From NCBI RefSeq assembly GCF_900109995.1, contig NZ_FOCB01000005.1:186001-250000 (forward strand): a stretch of DNA of 64,000 nucleotides, written 5' to 3'. This stretch comes from Pseudomonas sp. ok272. Lineage in GTDB: Bacteria > Pseudomonadota > Gammaproteobacteria > Pseudomonadales > Pseudomonadaceae. Shown here in pieces: positions 55,723-63,762 of this stretch. The position numbers and the translations under genes are program-made. Within the stretch, counting starts at the first letter, position 1; each line of letters begins with the position of its first letter. The notes under the pieces were generated by a model, which searched no databases, was not told where the DNA came from, and worked only from the letters and a program-made list of their open reading frames with translations.

Positions 55723-55962
55723 CTAGGCTCTTACCCCGATAAACATGTCCAACTCCATTGGTAACTTTTCATTCAATGCGAGGGATATCTTTCTGACCTG
55801 TTCACGGGTTAGTTCAAGTTCGCCATCACATTCAGCTGCCAGATTTTTCCAACCAAGAATATCCATTACCATCTGCTCAAATTCCGGCAGAACGGTTAGT
55901 GAGTATTTCAACGAGTCATCCTCGTTATCCTCTGCTAAGAAACCGCTGATCCACAAATGCAT
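55723..55962 (-). CDS. candidate immunity protein for the E3-like toxin
   Basis: Small acidic protein of 79 residues, 16 bases downstream of the toxin stop, with a strong GAGAGGAAG ribosome site. Position, size, acidity and AT-rich composition all fit a bacteriocin immunity gene. The sequence (LWISGFLAEDNEDDSLKYSL, LELTREQVRKISLALNEKLP) does not resemble the classical colicin E3 or cloacin immunity protein as I know it, so the family is uncertain. It would bind and block the ribonuclease domain in the producing cell. Its last residues (MELDMFIGVRA) end 45 bases from the yheT copy. Confidence 0.7.
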   Translation of the reverse strand: MHLWISGFLAEDNEDDSLKYSLTVLPEFEQMVMDILGWKNLAAECDGELELTREQVRKISLALNEKLPMELDMFIGVRA

Positions 55963-55978
55963 AAATCTTCCTCTCTAT

Positions 55979-56689
55979 CTATTTTGGAGTAGTTCTTCCT
56001 GGCTTTGCTGGTTTGATTTGGACGCCTGTTTCCGGGTCGAACTCCCCTAAGTGAATTCCTTGTTTGTCATACATTTCAACCGCTCCATGCTGGCTGTCCC
56101 ACTCGTAAATACGACCCTTTTTATCCTTCCAACGGGGACGTTTTTTGCCGCCGCCTTGAACCGCGCTCTTACTTCTTGTGCTGACCGCATCAGGAAAGGC
56201 AGTTAGTCCGCCAGTAGGCACAGGGTAATAACGATGATCCCCCATCATTCCCAGCGAGATATAAATCGGCTGAATACCCGTATTGGGGAACCAGATGATC
56301 GCATCCTGGTAATCAGGCGGGTGTACCGGATTGACCAAGATACGATCAGCCTTTTCGGTTGGCGGATACACCCACGCCGTGGGTCTTAGCGAACTCCCCT
56401 CCAACGCAGGAATCCCCAGCACCGCGTCGGGGTCAGTTGCCGGAGTCCAGATGACCTCGATGCCCTCCCCCATATCCGCCACAAGCTGCTCCCCGCGAGC
56501 CTGCGCGGTGATCACCGGAACCTTTTGCCACTCTCGCCGTGTCCCGGTATAGAACCCGTACACACTCACGGAGTTGTCCGGCAGGTACTTAACGTTCACT
56601 CGCACCCGGGTATTGCCTTCGGTGAGCTGTGCGTACTGATCAGAGGTATAGAACGCACTGTCGGTAGTGGTCGTGTTTGGTAGCACCAC
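55979..56689 (-). CDS. C-terminal toxin fragment: pyocin-S-type domain and E3-like 16S rRNase
   Basis: Open frame of 236 residues from a GTG at 56689. Residues about 10-170 match the pyocin S middle domain (KYLPDNSVSVYGFYTGTRRE, WTPATDPDAVLGIPALEG, NPVHPPDYQDAIIWFP). Residues 180-232 match the colicin E3/cloacin ribonuclease: GGGKKRPRWKDKKGRIYEWD, then catalytic Asp198, His201, Glu205, His213 and Arg232, all at E3 spacing apart from one residue fewer before His213. The domain would cut 16S rRNA in the decoding site (after A1493). A weak AAAGG lies about ten bases before the GTG, so restart after the upstream stop is possible but unproven. Confidence 0.75.
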   Translation of the reverse strand: MVLPNTTTTDSAFYTSDQYAQLTEGNTRVRVNVKYLPDNSVSVYGFYTGTRREWQKVPVITAQARGEQLVADMGEGIEVIWTPATDPDAVLGIPALEGSSLRPTAWVYPPTEKADRILVNPVHPPDYQDAIIWFPNTGIQPIYISLGMMGDHRYYPVPTGGLTAFPDAVSTRSKSAVQGGGKKRPRWKDKKGRIYEWDSQHGAVEMYDKQGIHLGEFDPETGVQIKPAKPGRTTPK

Positions 56690-56703
56690 ACCAATGACGA
56701 CCT

Positions 56704-57120
56704 TTACATGGGGGGAGCCAGCGTCGATAGGAAGCCACCCAAGCGCTTAGCCAACTCCACGGCGCTACCAGAGCCGCCAATCCACTCCAGCACTGTCCCA
56801 GCCGCAGAAACACTCGTCCCCATGCCCAGCACCGCATACGCGCCGTATTGGGTGAGCGACTCCACAGGTACAAACCCGAATGGATCGCTGTGGTTGACAA
56901 CCCCATTGGGCAACGCGCACGACTTGGCGAAAACGTACCCTCTGAGCGGGGGCAAGGGGGCTTTCTTTACTGGAGGTGGAGGGGGCTCGGGGCGGGGCGG
57001 CGGCTCGATCAGCCGTCGATTGCGCTCCAAAATCAACTGCATGTCCAGGCGCGCTTTTTCCTGCTTCGCCCGTTCGTAGCACACCTTGCAGTGGTGCCCT
57101 GCCCAGCTCTCTTCGACCAT
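56704..57120 (-). CDS. N-terminal toxin fragment, truncated by frameshift
   Basis: Open frame of 138 residues (MVEESWAGHHCKVCYERAKQ) ending in an early TAA two codons after the C-run. The CxxC pair near the start, the EPPPPPVKKAPLPPLRG linker and the VFAKSCALPNGVVNHSDPFG motif are shared N-terminal features of Pseudomonas pyocin-S-like toxins. It ends at LSTLAPPM, just where intact relatives continue with a Gly/Ala-rich helix into the pyocin middle domain. No classic PrtN P-box was recognised upstream; the ribosome site AGGATAAG is modest. Confidence 0.75.
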   Translation of the reverse strand: MVEESWAGHHCKVCYERAKQEKARLDMQLILERNRRLIEPPPRPEPPPPPVKKAPLPPLRGYVFAKSCALPNGVVNHSDPFGFVPVESLTQYGAYAVLGMGTSVSAAGTVLEWIGGSGSAVELAKRLGGFLSTLAPPM

Positions 57121-57229
57121 CTCGATTCTTATCCTAACTATTCAGGTCAGGCGATAAGTTTACGAACGAGGGAGAAAGAGAGGCCATAGCCATTCACATG
57201 TGGAATCACAATCGCTGCGCCCCGGGAAC

Positions 57230-58084
57230 TTAGTCCCCCGTGGCAATCGCCCGCGTGGGATCAGTGATCCACTCACTCCAGGAGCCGGCATACAACGTCC
57301 CCAACGGATAACCCGCCAGGCACAGGGCAAACAAATTGTGGCAGGCCGTCACCCCCGAACCGCAGTAGGCCACCAACTCGGTGGGCGAACGACCGGCCAG
57401 CTTCTCGGCAAACCGCTGCTTGAGCTGCTCCGCCGGCAGGAAGCGTCCATCCGCGCCCAGGTTGTCGGTGAAGGCCGCACACTGCGCCCCCGGAATATGC
57501 CCGGCCACCGGGTCGATCGGCTCGACCTCACCGCGAAAACGCGGCAGCCCACGGGCGTCGAGCAACGTAAGGGTCGGCAGGGCGAGGCGCTTTTGCAGGT
57601 GCTCGGCATCGAGCAGCAAGGCATGGTCCGGCGTACCGTTGAAGGTGCCACGGGAAAGGGACGACGCATCCAGGCTCAGCGGCAACCCCGCCGCGTGCCA
57701 GGCCTTGAGCCCGCCATCGAGGATGAACACACCGTCGCGCTTGCCCAGCCAGGCCAGCAACCACCACGCCCGTGCGGCAAAGGCGCCGGGGCCGTCGTCA
57801 TACAGCACGATGTCGCTGTCCGGGTGGATGCCCCAGGCCTGCAAGCGCTCGTTCAACGCCGGCGGTGTCGGCAGCGGATGGCGGCCCGTCACGCCCTTGA
57901 CCACGGGACCACTGAGGTCGCGTTCCAGGTCGGCGAACGCAGCCCCGGCAATGTGCCCTTCGGCATAGCTGCGCTGGCCGTAGTCCGGGTCTTCCAGGGC
58001 AAAACGACAATCCAGGATCACCAGACCGGGCTGGTCCTTCTTGCGGTCCAGGTCGGTAGGGCTGATCAGTTGGGCAATGGGCAT
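57230..58084 (-). CDS. sseA: 3-mercaptopyruvate sulfurtransferase (tandem rhodanese)
   Basis: Protein of 284 residues with two rhodanese domains. The first (LVILDCRFALEDPDYGQRSY) is inactive; the second holds the catalytic Cys241 in VAYCGSGVTACHNLFAL. The CGSGVT loop is the mercaptopyruvate-type signature, as opposed to CRKGVT of thiosulfate sulfurtransferases. It moves sulfur to cyanide or thiols and makes persulfide. Downstream of it lies the foreign toxin module, upstream the tetR gene (33 bases away). Confidence 0.94.
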   Translation of the reverse strand: MPIAQLISPTDLDRKKDQPGLVILDCRFALEDPDYGQRSYAEGHIAGAAFADLERDLSGPVVKGVTGRHPLPTPPALNERLQAWGIHPDSDIVLYDDGPGAFAARAWWLLAWLGKRDGVFILDGGLKAWHAAGLPLSLDASSLSRGTFNGTPDHALLLDAEHLQKRLALPTLTLLDARGLPRFRGEVEPIDPVAGHIPGAQCAAFTDNLGADGRFLPAEQLKQRFAEKLAGRSPTELVAYCGSGVTACHNLFALCLAGYPLGTLYAGSWSEWITDPTRAIATGD

Positions 58085-58117
58085 GGCGGGCTCCGGCGAT
58101 TCTAGTCTGGGTCGATC

Positions 58118-58789
58118 CTACTGCACTTCTTCCAGTGCCTGGGTCAACGGCACGTAAAACTCCTGGTACAAGGCATCGACGGCCTCGCGGGCCTGCTCGG
58201 TGACGTAGCCACCTTCCAGCACCAGCACCTGGTACACGCCGCGCTTGATCGCTTGTTCGCTGAGGTGGCTGGAGTTTTCCCGCGTGGTGCACAGAAAGCG
58301 CACCCAGGACGTGAGGATGATCCAGGCGTTGAGGGTCAGGGACTCGATCTGCACCTTGTCCATGCGCAAGATCCCGGCATCGACGAAACCTTCATAGATC
58401 GCCGAACCCTGGATCAGGCAGCGCTGGGAAAAACGCCGGTAGCGGGCGGCCAGTTCCGGATCGTTATCGAGCAGGTGCTCAAGGTCACGATGCAAGAAGC
58501 GGTAGCCCCACATGGCGGTCAGCAGCTCCTGCAAGTAGAAGCGCTTGTCTTCGACCGTGGCCGCGCGCCCCTGGGGCGGGCGCAGGAAGCTCTCGACCAG
58601 GGTCTCGTACTCACTGAACAACACCGCGATGATCGCCTGCTTGTTGGGGAAGTGGTAGTACAGGTTGCCCGGAGAAATCTCCATGTGCGCGGCGATATGG
58701 TTGGTACTGATACTGCGTTCGCCCTGCTGGTTGAACAGCTCGAGGCTGTTCTGCACGATGCGCTCGCTGGTTTTTATTCGTGGGGCCAT
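58118..58789 (-). CDS. TetR family transcriptional regulator
   Basis: Regulator of 223 residues. The N-terminal helix-turn-helix is IVQNSLELFNQQGERSISTN, HIAAHMEISPGNLYYHFPNK; the C-terminal part is the ligand-binding dimer domain with a TetR_C-like helix run. It is divergent from a coniferyl-type aldehyde dehydrogenase, and a perfect 9-bp dyad over the aldehyde dehydrogenase promoter is the likely operator. Its ligand is probably an aldehyde, alcohol or fatty-acid derivative (inference). Confidence 0.93.
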   Translation of the reverse strand: MAPRIKTSERIVQNSLELFNQQGERSISTNHIAAHMEISPGNLYYHFPNKQAIIAVLFSEYETLVESFLRPPQGRAATVEDKRFYLQELLTAMWGYRFLHRDLEHLLDNDPELAARYRRFSQRCLIQGSAIYEGFVDAGILRMDKVQIESLTLNAWIILTSWVRFLCTTRENSSHLSEQAIKRGVYQVLVLEGGYVTEQAREAVDALYQEFYVPLTQALEEVQ

Positions 58790-58875
58790 GGCTTGAGCTT
58801 TAATTCTTCTGTGCGTTATCGGGCATCTTACGGCCTATCCGCCAACGGATAAATAAACCCGGGATCGGATGCCTG

Positions 58876-58904
58876 TTGACTTTTTAGAGCATAGACTCTA
58901 AAAA
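58876..58904. promoter_or_regulatory. TetR operator over the aldehyde dehydrogenase promoter
   Basis: TTTTTAGAG (58881-58889) and CTCTAAAAA (58896-58904) form a perfect dyad with six bases between. A TTGACT (58876-58881) -35 element touches its left arm, so binding would block the polymerase. Confidence 0.7.
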
Positions 58905-58934
58905 CTTCTTCATTCTAAAAAAACTGGAGCTACC

Positions 58935-60365
58935 ATGACTGCCGACATTGCCTACTTGCAGAACGCTCAGCAGCCATTGAGCGAGCTCCAGGACCTGTTC
59001 GCGATCCAGCGCCAGGCGTATGCCGCCAACCCGATGCCACCGCTGGCCCAGCGCCAACAATGGCTCAAGGCCCTGCGCGAGATGCTACGCGACGAACGCC
59101 AGGGCCTGGTCGAGGCCATCAGCCAGGACTTCAGCAACCGCAGCGCCGATGAAACCCTGCTCGCCGAGCTGATGCCCAGCCTGCACGGCATCCACTACGC
59201 CAGCAAACACCTCAAGGGCTGGATGAAAGCCTCCCCGCGCAAGGTCGGCGCCGCGTTCCAGCCGGCCAAGGCCAAGGTGGTGTATCAACCGCTGGGCGTG
59301 GTCGGGATCATCGTTCCGTGGAACTACCCACTGTACCTGGCCATCGGTCCGCTGGTCGGTGCCTTGTCGGCCGGCAACCGGGTGATGCTCAAGCTCAGCG
59401 AATCCACGCCCGCCACCGGGCAGTTGCTCAAGACCCTGTTGGCCAAGGTGTTTCCCCAGGACCTGGTGAGCGTGGTACTGGGCGAGGCCGACGTGGGCAT
59501 CGCCTTTTCCCGCCTGCCGTTCGATCACCTGCTGTTCACCGGCGCCACCAGCGTTGGCAAACACGTGATGCGGGCAGCGGCCGAACACCTGACGCCGGTG
59601 ACCCTGGAGCTGGGCGGCAAGTCCCCGGCCATCGTCTCCCTCGACGTGCCGCTCAAGGACGCCGCCGAACGTATCGCCTTCGGCAAGACCCTCAATGCCG
59701 GGCAGACCTGCGTCGCCCCGGATTACGTGCTGGTGCCGGAGGAGCGCGTCGGCGCCTTCGTCGAGGCCTATCGCCAGGCCGTTCGCGGGTTTTATCCGAC
59801 CCTGGCAGACAACCCGGACTACACCGCCATCATCAATGGCCGCCAACTGGCGCGGCTGCGCAGCTACCTCAGCGACGCCACCAGCAAGGGCGCGTTGCTG
59901 GTGCCGATGTTCGAGCAGGACCAGGACCGGCGCATGAGCCACAGCCTGCTGCTCAATGTCAGCGATGACATGACCGTGATGCAGGACGAAATCTTCGGTC
60001 CGATCTTGCCGATCGTGCCCTACAAGACCCTGGATGAAGCCTTCGCCTACATCAACCAGCGGCCCCGTCCGCTGGCGCTGTACTACTTCGGCTACAACAA
60101 GGCCGAGCAAAATCGCGTGCTGCATCAGACCCACTCCGGCGGCGTGTGCCTGAACGACACCTTGCTGCACGTGGCCCAGGATGACCTGCCGTTCGGCGGC
60201 ATTGGCGCCTCGGGCATGGGCCATTACCACGGCCACGAAGGGTTCCTGACCTTCAGCAAGGCCAAGGGCGTGCTGATCAAGCAACGCTTCAATGCCGCGA
60301 AACTGATCTACCCGCCTTACGGCAAGTCAATCCAAAGGCTGATCCAGAAGCTGTTCATCCGCTGA
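58935..60365 (+). CDS. coniferyl aldehyde dehydrogenase-type NAD(P) aldehyde dehydrogenase
   Basis: Aldehyde dehydrogenase of 476 residues. VGIIVPWNYPLYLAIGPLVG is the Rossmann start, VTLELGGKSPAIVSLDVPLK holds the general base Glu and NAGQTCVAPDYVLVPEE the catalytic Cys259. The late LPFGGIGASGMGHYHGHEGF loop fits the coniferyl/fatty aldehyde dehydrogenase branch. The C-terminus (GKSIQRLIQKLFIR) is amphipathic and could touch the membrane. Preferred aldehyde is not proven. Likely repressed by the divergent TetR. The following Tat protein and GMC oxidoreductase may form an alcohol-to-acid route. Confidence 0.92.
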   Translation: MTADIAYLQNAQQPLSELQDLFAIQRQAYAANPMPPLAQRQQWLKALREMLRDERQGLVEAISQDFSNRSADETLLAELMPSLHGIHYASKHLKGWMKASPRKVGAAFQPAKAKVVYQPLGVVGIIVPWNYPLYLAIGPLVGALSAGNRVMLKLSESTPATGQLLKTLLAKVFPQDLVSVVLGEADVGIAFSRLPFDHLLFTGATSVGKHVMRAAAEHLTPVTLELGGKSPAIVSLDVPLKDAAERIAFGKTLNAGQTCVAPDYVLVPEERVGAFVEAYRQAVRGFYPTLADNPDYTAIINGRQLARLRSYLSDATSKGALLVPMFEQDQDRRMSHSLLLNVSDDMTVMQDEIFGPILPIVPYKTLDEAFAYINQRPRPLALYYFGYNKAEQNRVLHQTHSGGVCLNDTLLHVAQDDLPFGGIGASGMGHYHGHEGFLTFSKAKGVLIKQRFNAAKLIYPPYGKSIQRLIQKLFIR

Positions 60366-60390
60366 TCCAAAGAACCGGGTAATAACAATA

Positions 60391-60936
60391 ATGAGCCCCA
60401 GCTTTCCCGATACTCCCGCGCTGTCACGTCGTGGCCTGCTCAAGTTCAGTCTGGGCGCTAGCGCGTTCCTCGCCACCGCCGGCCTGGGCGCCAGCCTCAG
60501 TGGCTGCTCGGCCGCAAGTCCGGCCAGCGGCTTTGCGGTGCTGCGCAGCAGCGATTTGCCGTGCCTGCGCGCGCTGATCCCGGTGATGCTCGACGGCGCC
60601 GTCGCCATTGAGAAAACCCCGACAGCCCTCGAAGACGCCCTCAAGTCGCTGGACTACAGCCTCAATCACCTGTCGCCGGAAATGCTCAAGCTGACCCAGC
60701 AACTGTTCGACGTGCTGGCGATGGCCGTCACCCGCGGTCCACTGACCGGTATCTGGGGCCGTTGGGAAAACGCCAGCGGCGACGACATCCGCCACTTCCT
60801 GCACCGCTGGGAGAACAGCTCGCTGAGCCTGCTGCGCATGGGCCACAGCTCGCTCCTGCAGTTGGTGATGATGGCCTGGTACACCCGCGCCGAGTCATGG
60901 GCGCATTGCGGCTATCCCGGGCCGCCGACGGTTTGA
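60391..60936 (+). CDS. Tat-signal protein, small subunit of a GMC-type dehydrogenase (putative)
   Basis: Protein of 181 residues with a twin-arginine signal (SRRGLLKFSLGASAFLATAG) ending in a lipobox-like LSGC (Cys about residue 34), so it may be exported folded and lipidated. The rest is helical (LDGAVAIEKTPTALEDALKS, EMLKLTQQLFDVLAMAVTRG). It lies 25 bases after the aldehyde dehydrogenase and just ahead of a GMC oxidoreductase. Similar Tat proteins serve as the small subunit that carries gluconate- or alcohol-type GMC dehydrogenases to the periplasm. Confidence 0.75.
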   Translation: MSPSFPDTPALSRRGLLKFSLGASAFLATAGLGASLSGCSAASPASGFAVLRSSDLPCLRALIPVMLDGAVAIEKTPTALEDALKSLDYSLNHLSPEMLKLTQQLFDVLAMAVTRGPLTGIWGRWENASGDDIRHFLHRWENSSLSLLRMGHSSLLQLVMMAWYTRAESWAHCGYPGPPTV

Positions 60937-60952
60937 GGCCAACGTGCGGCCT

Positions 60953-61041
60953 TGTGGGAGCGAGCTTGCTCGCGATAGCGGCCTGACAGCCACTACAAGG
61001 GTGCCGGTCACACTGCTTTCGCGAGCAGGCTCGCTCCCACA
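60953..61041. repeat. REPIN, GAGCGAGCTTGCTCGCGA family
   Basis: TGTGGGAGCGAGCTTGCTCG at 60953 and an inverse arm ending at 61041 with one mismatch, between the Tat gene and the GMC gene. Confidence 0.88.
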
Positions 61042-61099
61042 TTGGAATGCATAGCCAGCCGCGTCACCACAACACGAATAATCAAGAGAGTGCCTGAAG

Positions 61100-62695
61100 A
61101 TGCCCGTACCCGATCCGTTTCGCGAAGGCATGGCCCGCGGCTGGAAAACCCACGACGGCTCGCAACTGACCAGCGACCTGACCCTGGAAGCCGACATCGC
61201 CATCATCGGCAGCGGTGCGGGCGGCGGTACCACGGCTGAAATTCTCAGCGCCGCTGGCTACAAAGTGCTGCTGATCGAAGAAGGTCCGCTCAAGACCAGC
61301 AGCGACTTCAAGATGCTCGAAGACCAGGCCTACGCCAACCTCTATCAGGAAGGCATCGGCCGCATGAGCAAGGACGGCGCCATCACCATCCTGCAAGGCC
61401 GGGCGGTTGGCGGCACGACGCTGATCAACTGGACCTCCAGCTTTCGCACCCCCGAGCCGACCCTCGAACACTGGGCCAAGGAACATGACGTCAAGGGCCA
61501 CAGCCCGGCCGACATGGCGCCCTGGTTCGACCTGATGGAGCAACGCCTCGGTGTCGCGCCGTGGCGAGTGCCGCCCAACGCCAACAACGACGTGATCAGA
61601 AAAGGCTGTGAGCAACTGGGCTATAGCTGGCACGTGATCCCGCGCAACGTGCGCGGCTGCTGGAACCTGGGTTACTGCGGCATGGGCTGCCCGACCAACG
61701 CCAAGCAATCGATGATGGTCACCACCATCCCCGCCACCCTGGAACAGGGCGGCGAGTTGTTGTACCTGGCCCGCGCCGAACAGTTGCTGATCAAGGACGA
61801 CCAGGTCACCGGCCTGACCTGCGTGGCCATGGACGAACGCTGCGTGGCGCCCACCGGGCGGCGCATCACGGTCAAGGCGCGGCATTACGTGCTGGCCGGC
61901 GGTGGCATCAACAGCCCGGCGCTGCTGCTGCGCTCCAAGGCCCCGGATCCCCATGAGCGCGTGGGCAAGCGCACGTTCCTGCACCCGGTGAACATGTCGG
62001 CCGCCCTGTTCGACGAGGTGGTCAATCCGTTCTATGGCGCACCGCAGTCCATCTACTCCGATCACTTCCAGTGGCTCGACGGCACCAGCGGCCAGATGTC
62101 GTTCAAGCTCGAAGTGCCGCCGCTGCACCCGGCGCTGGCCGCCACCCTGCTCGGCGGCTTTGGTACCGAAAGCGCCCAGCACCTGCAGCAGTTGCCGCAC
62201 ACCCATGCCATGCTCGCGCTGATGCGCGACGGTTTTCACCCGGACAGCCCCGGCGGCAGCGTCGAGTTGCGTGGCGATGGCACCCCGGTGCTCGACTATC
62301 ACGTCTCGCCCTATGCCTGGGATGGCCTGCGCCGGGCGTTTCACACCATGGCCGAGATCCAGTTCGCCGGTGGCGCCAAGGCCGTGATGCCGATGCACGC
62401 CGACGCTCGCTATGTGAAGACCCTGGCCGAGGCCCGCACGCTCATCGACGGGCTGAGCCTTGAGCTGTACCGCACACGCCTGGGCAGCGCCCACGTGATG
62501 GGCGGGTGCGTCATGGGCGAGGACCCGAAAAACGCGGTCACCGACAGCCTTGGCCGGCATCATCAACTGCGGAACCTGTCGATCCATGATGGCTCGTTGT
62601 TCCCCACCAGCATTGGCGCCAACCCGCAACTGTCGGTCTACGGGCTCACGGCGCAACTGGCCACAGCGCTGGCGACGCGTTTAAAAAACCCATGA
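61100..62695 (+). CDS. GMC family FAD-dependent oxidoreductase
   Basis: Flavoprotein of 531 residues. IAIIGSGAGGGTTAEILSAA is the FAD fold, GRAVGGTTLINWTSSFRTPE the GMC signature 1, HYVLAGGGINSPALLLRSKA signature 2 and the end carries HVMGGCVMGEDPKNAVTDSL plus SIGANPQLSVYGLTAQLATA. It has no own signal and would rely on the Tat partner for export. A long-chain or aromatic alcohol is a reasonable substrate given the neighbouring aldehyde dehydrogenase. No cytochrome c subunit is nearby. Confidence 0.9.
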   Translation: MPVPDPFREGMARGWKTHDGSQLTSDLTLEADIAIIGSGAGGGTTAEILSAAGYKVLLIEEGPLKTSSDFKMLEDQAYANLYQEGIGRMSKDGAITILQGRAVGGTTLINWTSSFRTPEPTLEHWAKEHDVKGHSPADMAPWFDLMEQRLGVAPWRVPPNANNDVIRKGCEQLGYSWHVIPRNVRGCWNLGYCGMGCPTNAKQSMMVTTIPATLEQGGELLYLARAEQLLIKDDQVTGLTCVAMDERCVAPTGRRITVKARHYVLAGGGINSPALLLRSKAPDPHERVGKRTFLHPVNMSAALFDEVVNPFYGAPQSIYSDHFQWLDGTSGQMSFKLEVPPLHPALAATLLGGFGTESAQHLQQLPHTHAMLALMRDGFHPDSPGGSVELRGDGTPVLDYHVSPYAWDGLRRAFHTMAEIQFAGGAKAVMPMHADARYVKTLAEARTLIDGLSLELYRTRLGSAHVMGGCVMGEDPKNAVTDSLGRHHQLRNLSIHDGSLFPTSIGANPQLSVYGLTAQLATALATRLKNP

Positions 62696-62723
62696 AAAAA
62701 AAGACTATTCGCACCCGCGATAG

Positions 62724-63290
<567 letters not shown>

Positions 63291-63388
63291 GGCCTGCCAG
63301 GGCTGCAATCACTTGCAGCCCATCGCGCCCGGCGTGCACTGCGCGCCTCAATGCGGCACAATTGCGCGCATTAGTTTTCAGATGCTAG

Positions 63389-63667
<279 letters not shown>

Positions 63668-63672
63668 AAGGC

Positions 63673-63743
63673 CCTCATCGCGAGCAGGCTCGCTCCCACA
63701 GTTGATCGAGAACCCTGTGGGAGCGAGCCTGCTCGCGATGAGG
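63673..63743. repeat. compact REP pair, GAGCGAGCCTGCTCGCGA family
   Basis: CCTCATCGCGAGCAGGCTCG and its inverse, 13 bases apart with a perfect 29-base arm match, between convergent ferredoxin and mutM genes. Confidence 0.93.
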
Positions 63744-63762
63744 CCATCAACCCACTCACCGA

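Larger units (their letters stand above)
55979..57120 (-). pseudogene. frameshifted bacteriocin/polymorphic toxin: S-type pyocin domain plus colicin E3-like ribonuclease
   Basis: Read as one gene this encodes about 380 residues: a Cys-containing N-terminus (HHCKVCYERAKQEKA), a Pro-rich linker, LPPLRGYVFAKSCALPNGVV and GFVPVESLTQYGAYAVLG, a pyocin-S-type middle (STDSAFYT-like start, WVYPPTEKADRILVNPVHPP, YQDAIIWFPNTG) and a C-terminal E3-type 16S rRNase domain. The frame breaks at a run of six G on the plus strand (56710-56715): one more C in the message strand would restore a continuous frame through APPHVKVVIGVVLPNTTTTD. Either a true pseudogene, a phase-variable tract, recoding, or a base error in the assembly. 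Confidence 0.8.

Noticed and set aside
55588..55740. Small plus-strand gene containing the yheT-like segment
   Set aside because: An in-frame TAA sits just upstream and there is no start or ribosome site; it is a remnant copy, not a gene.
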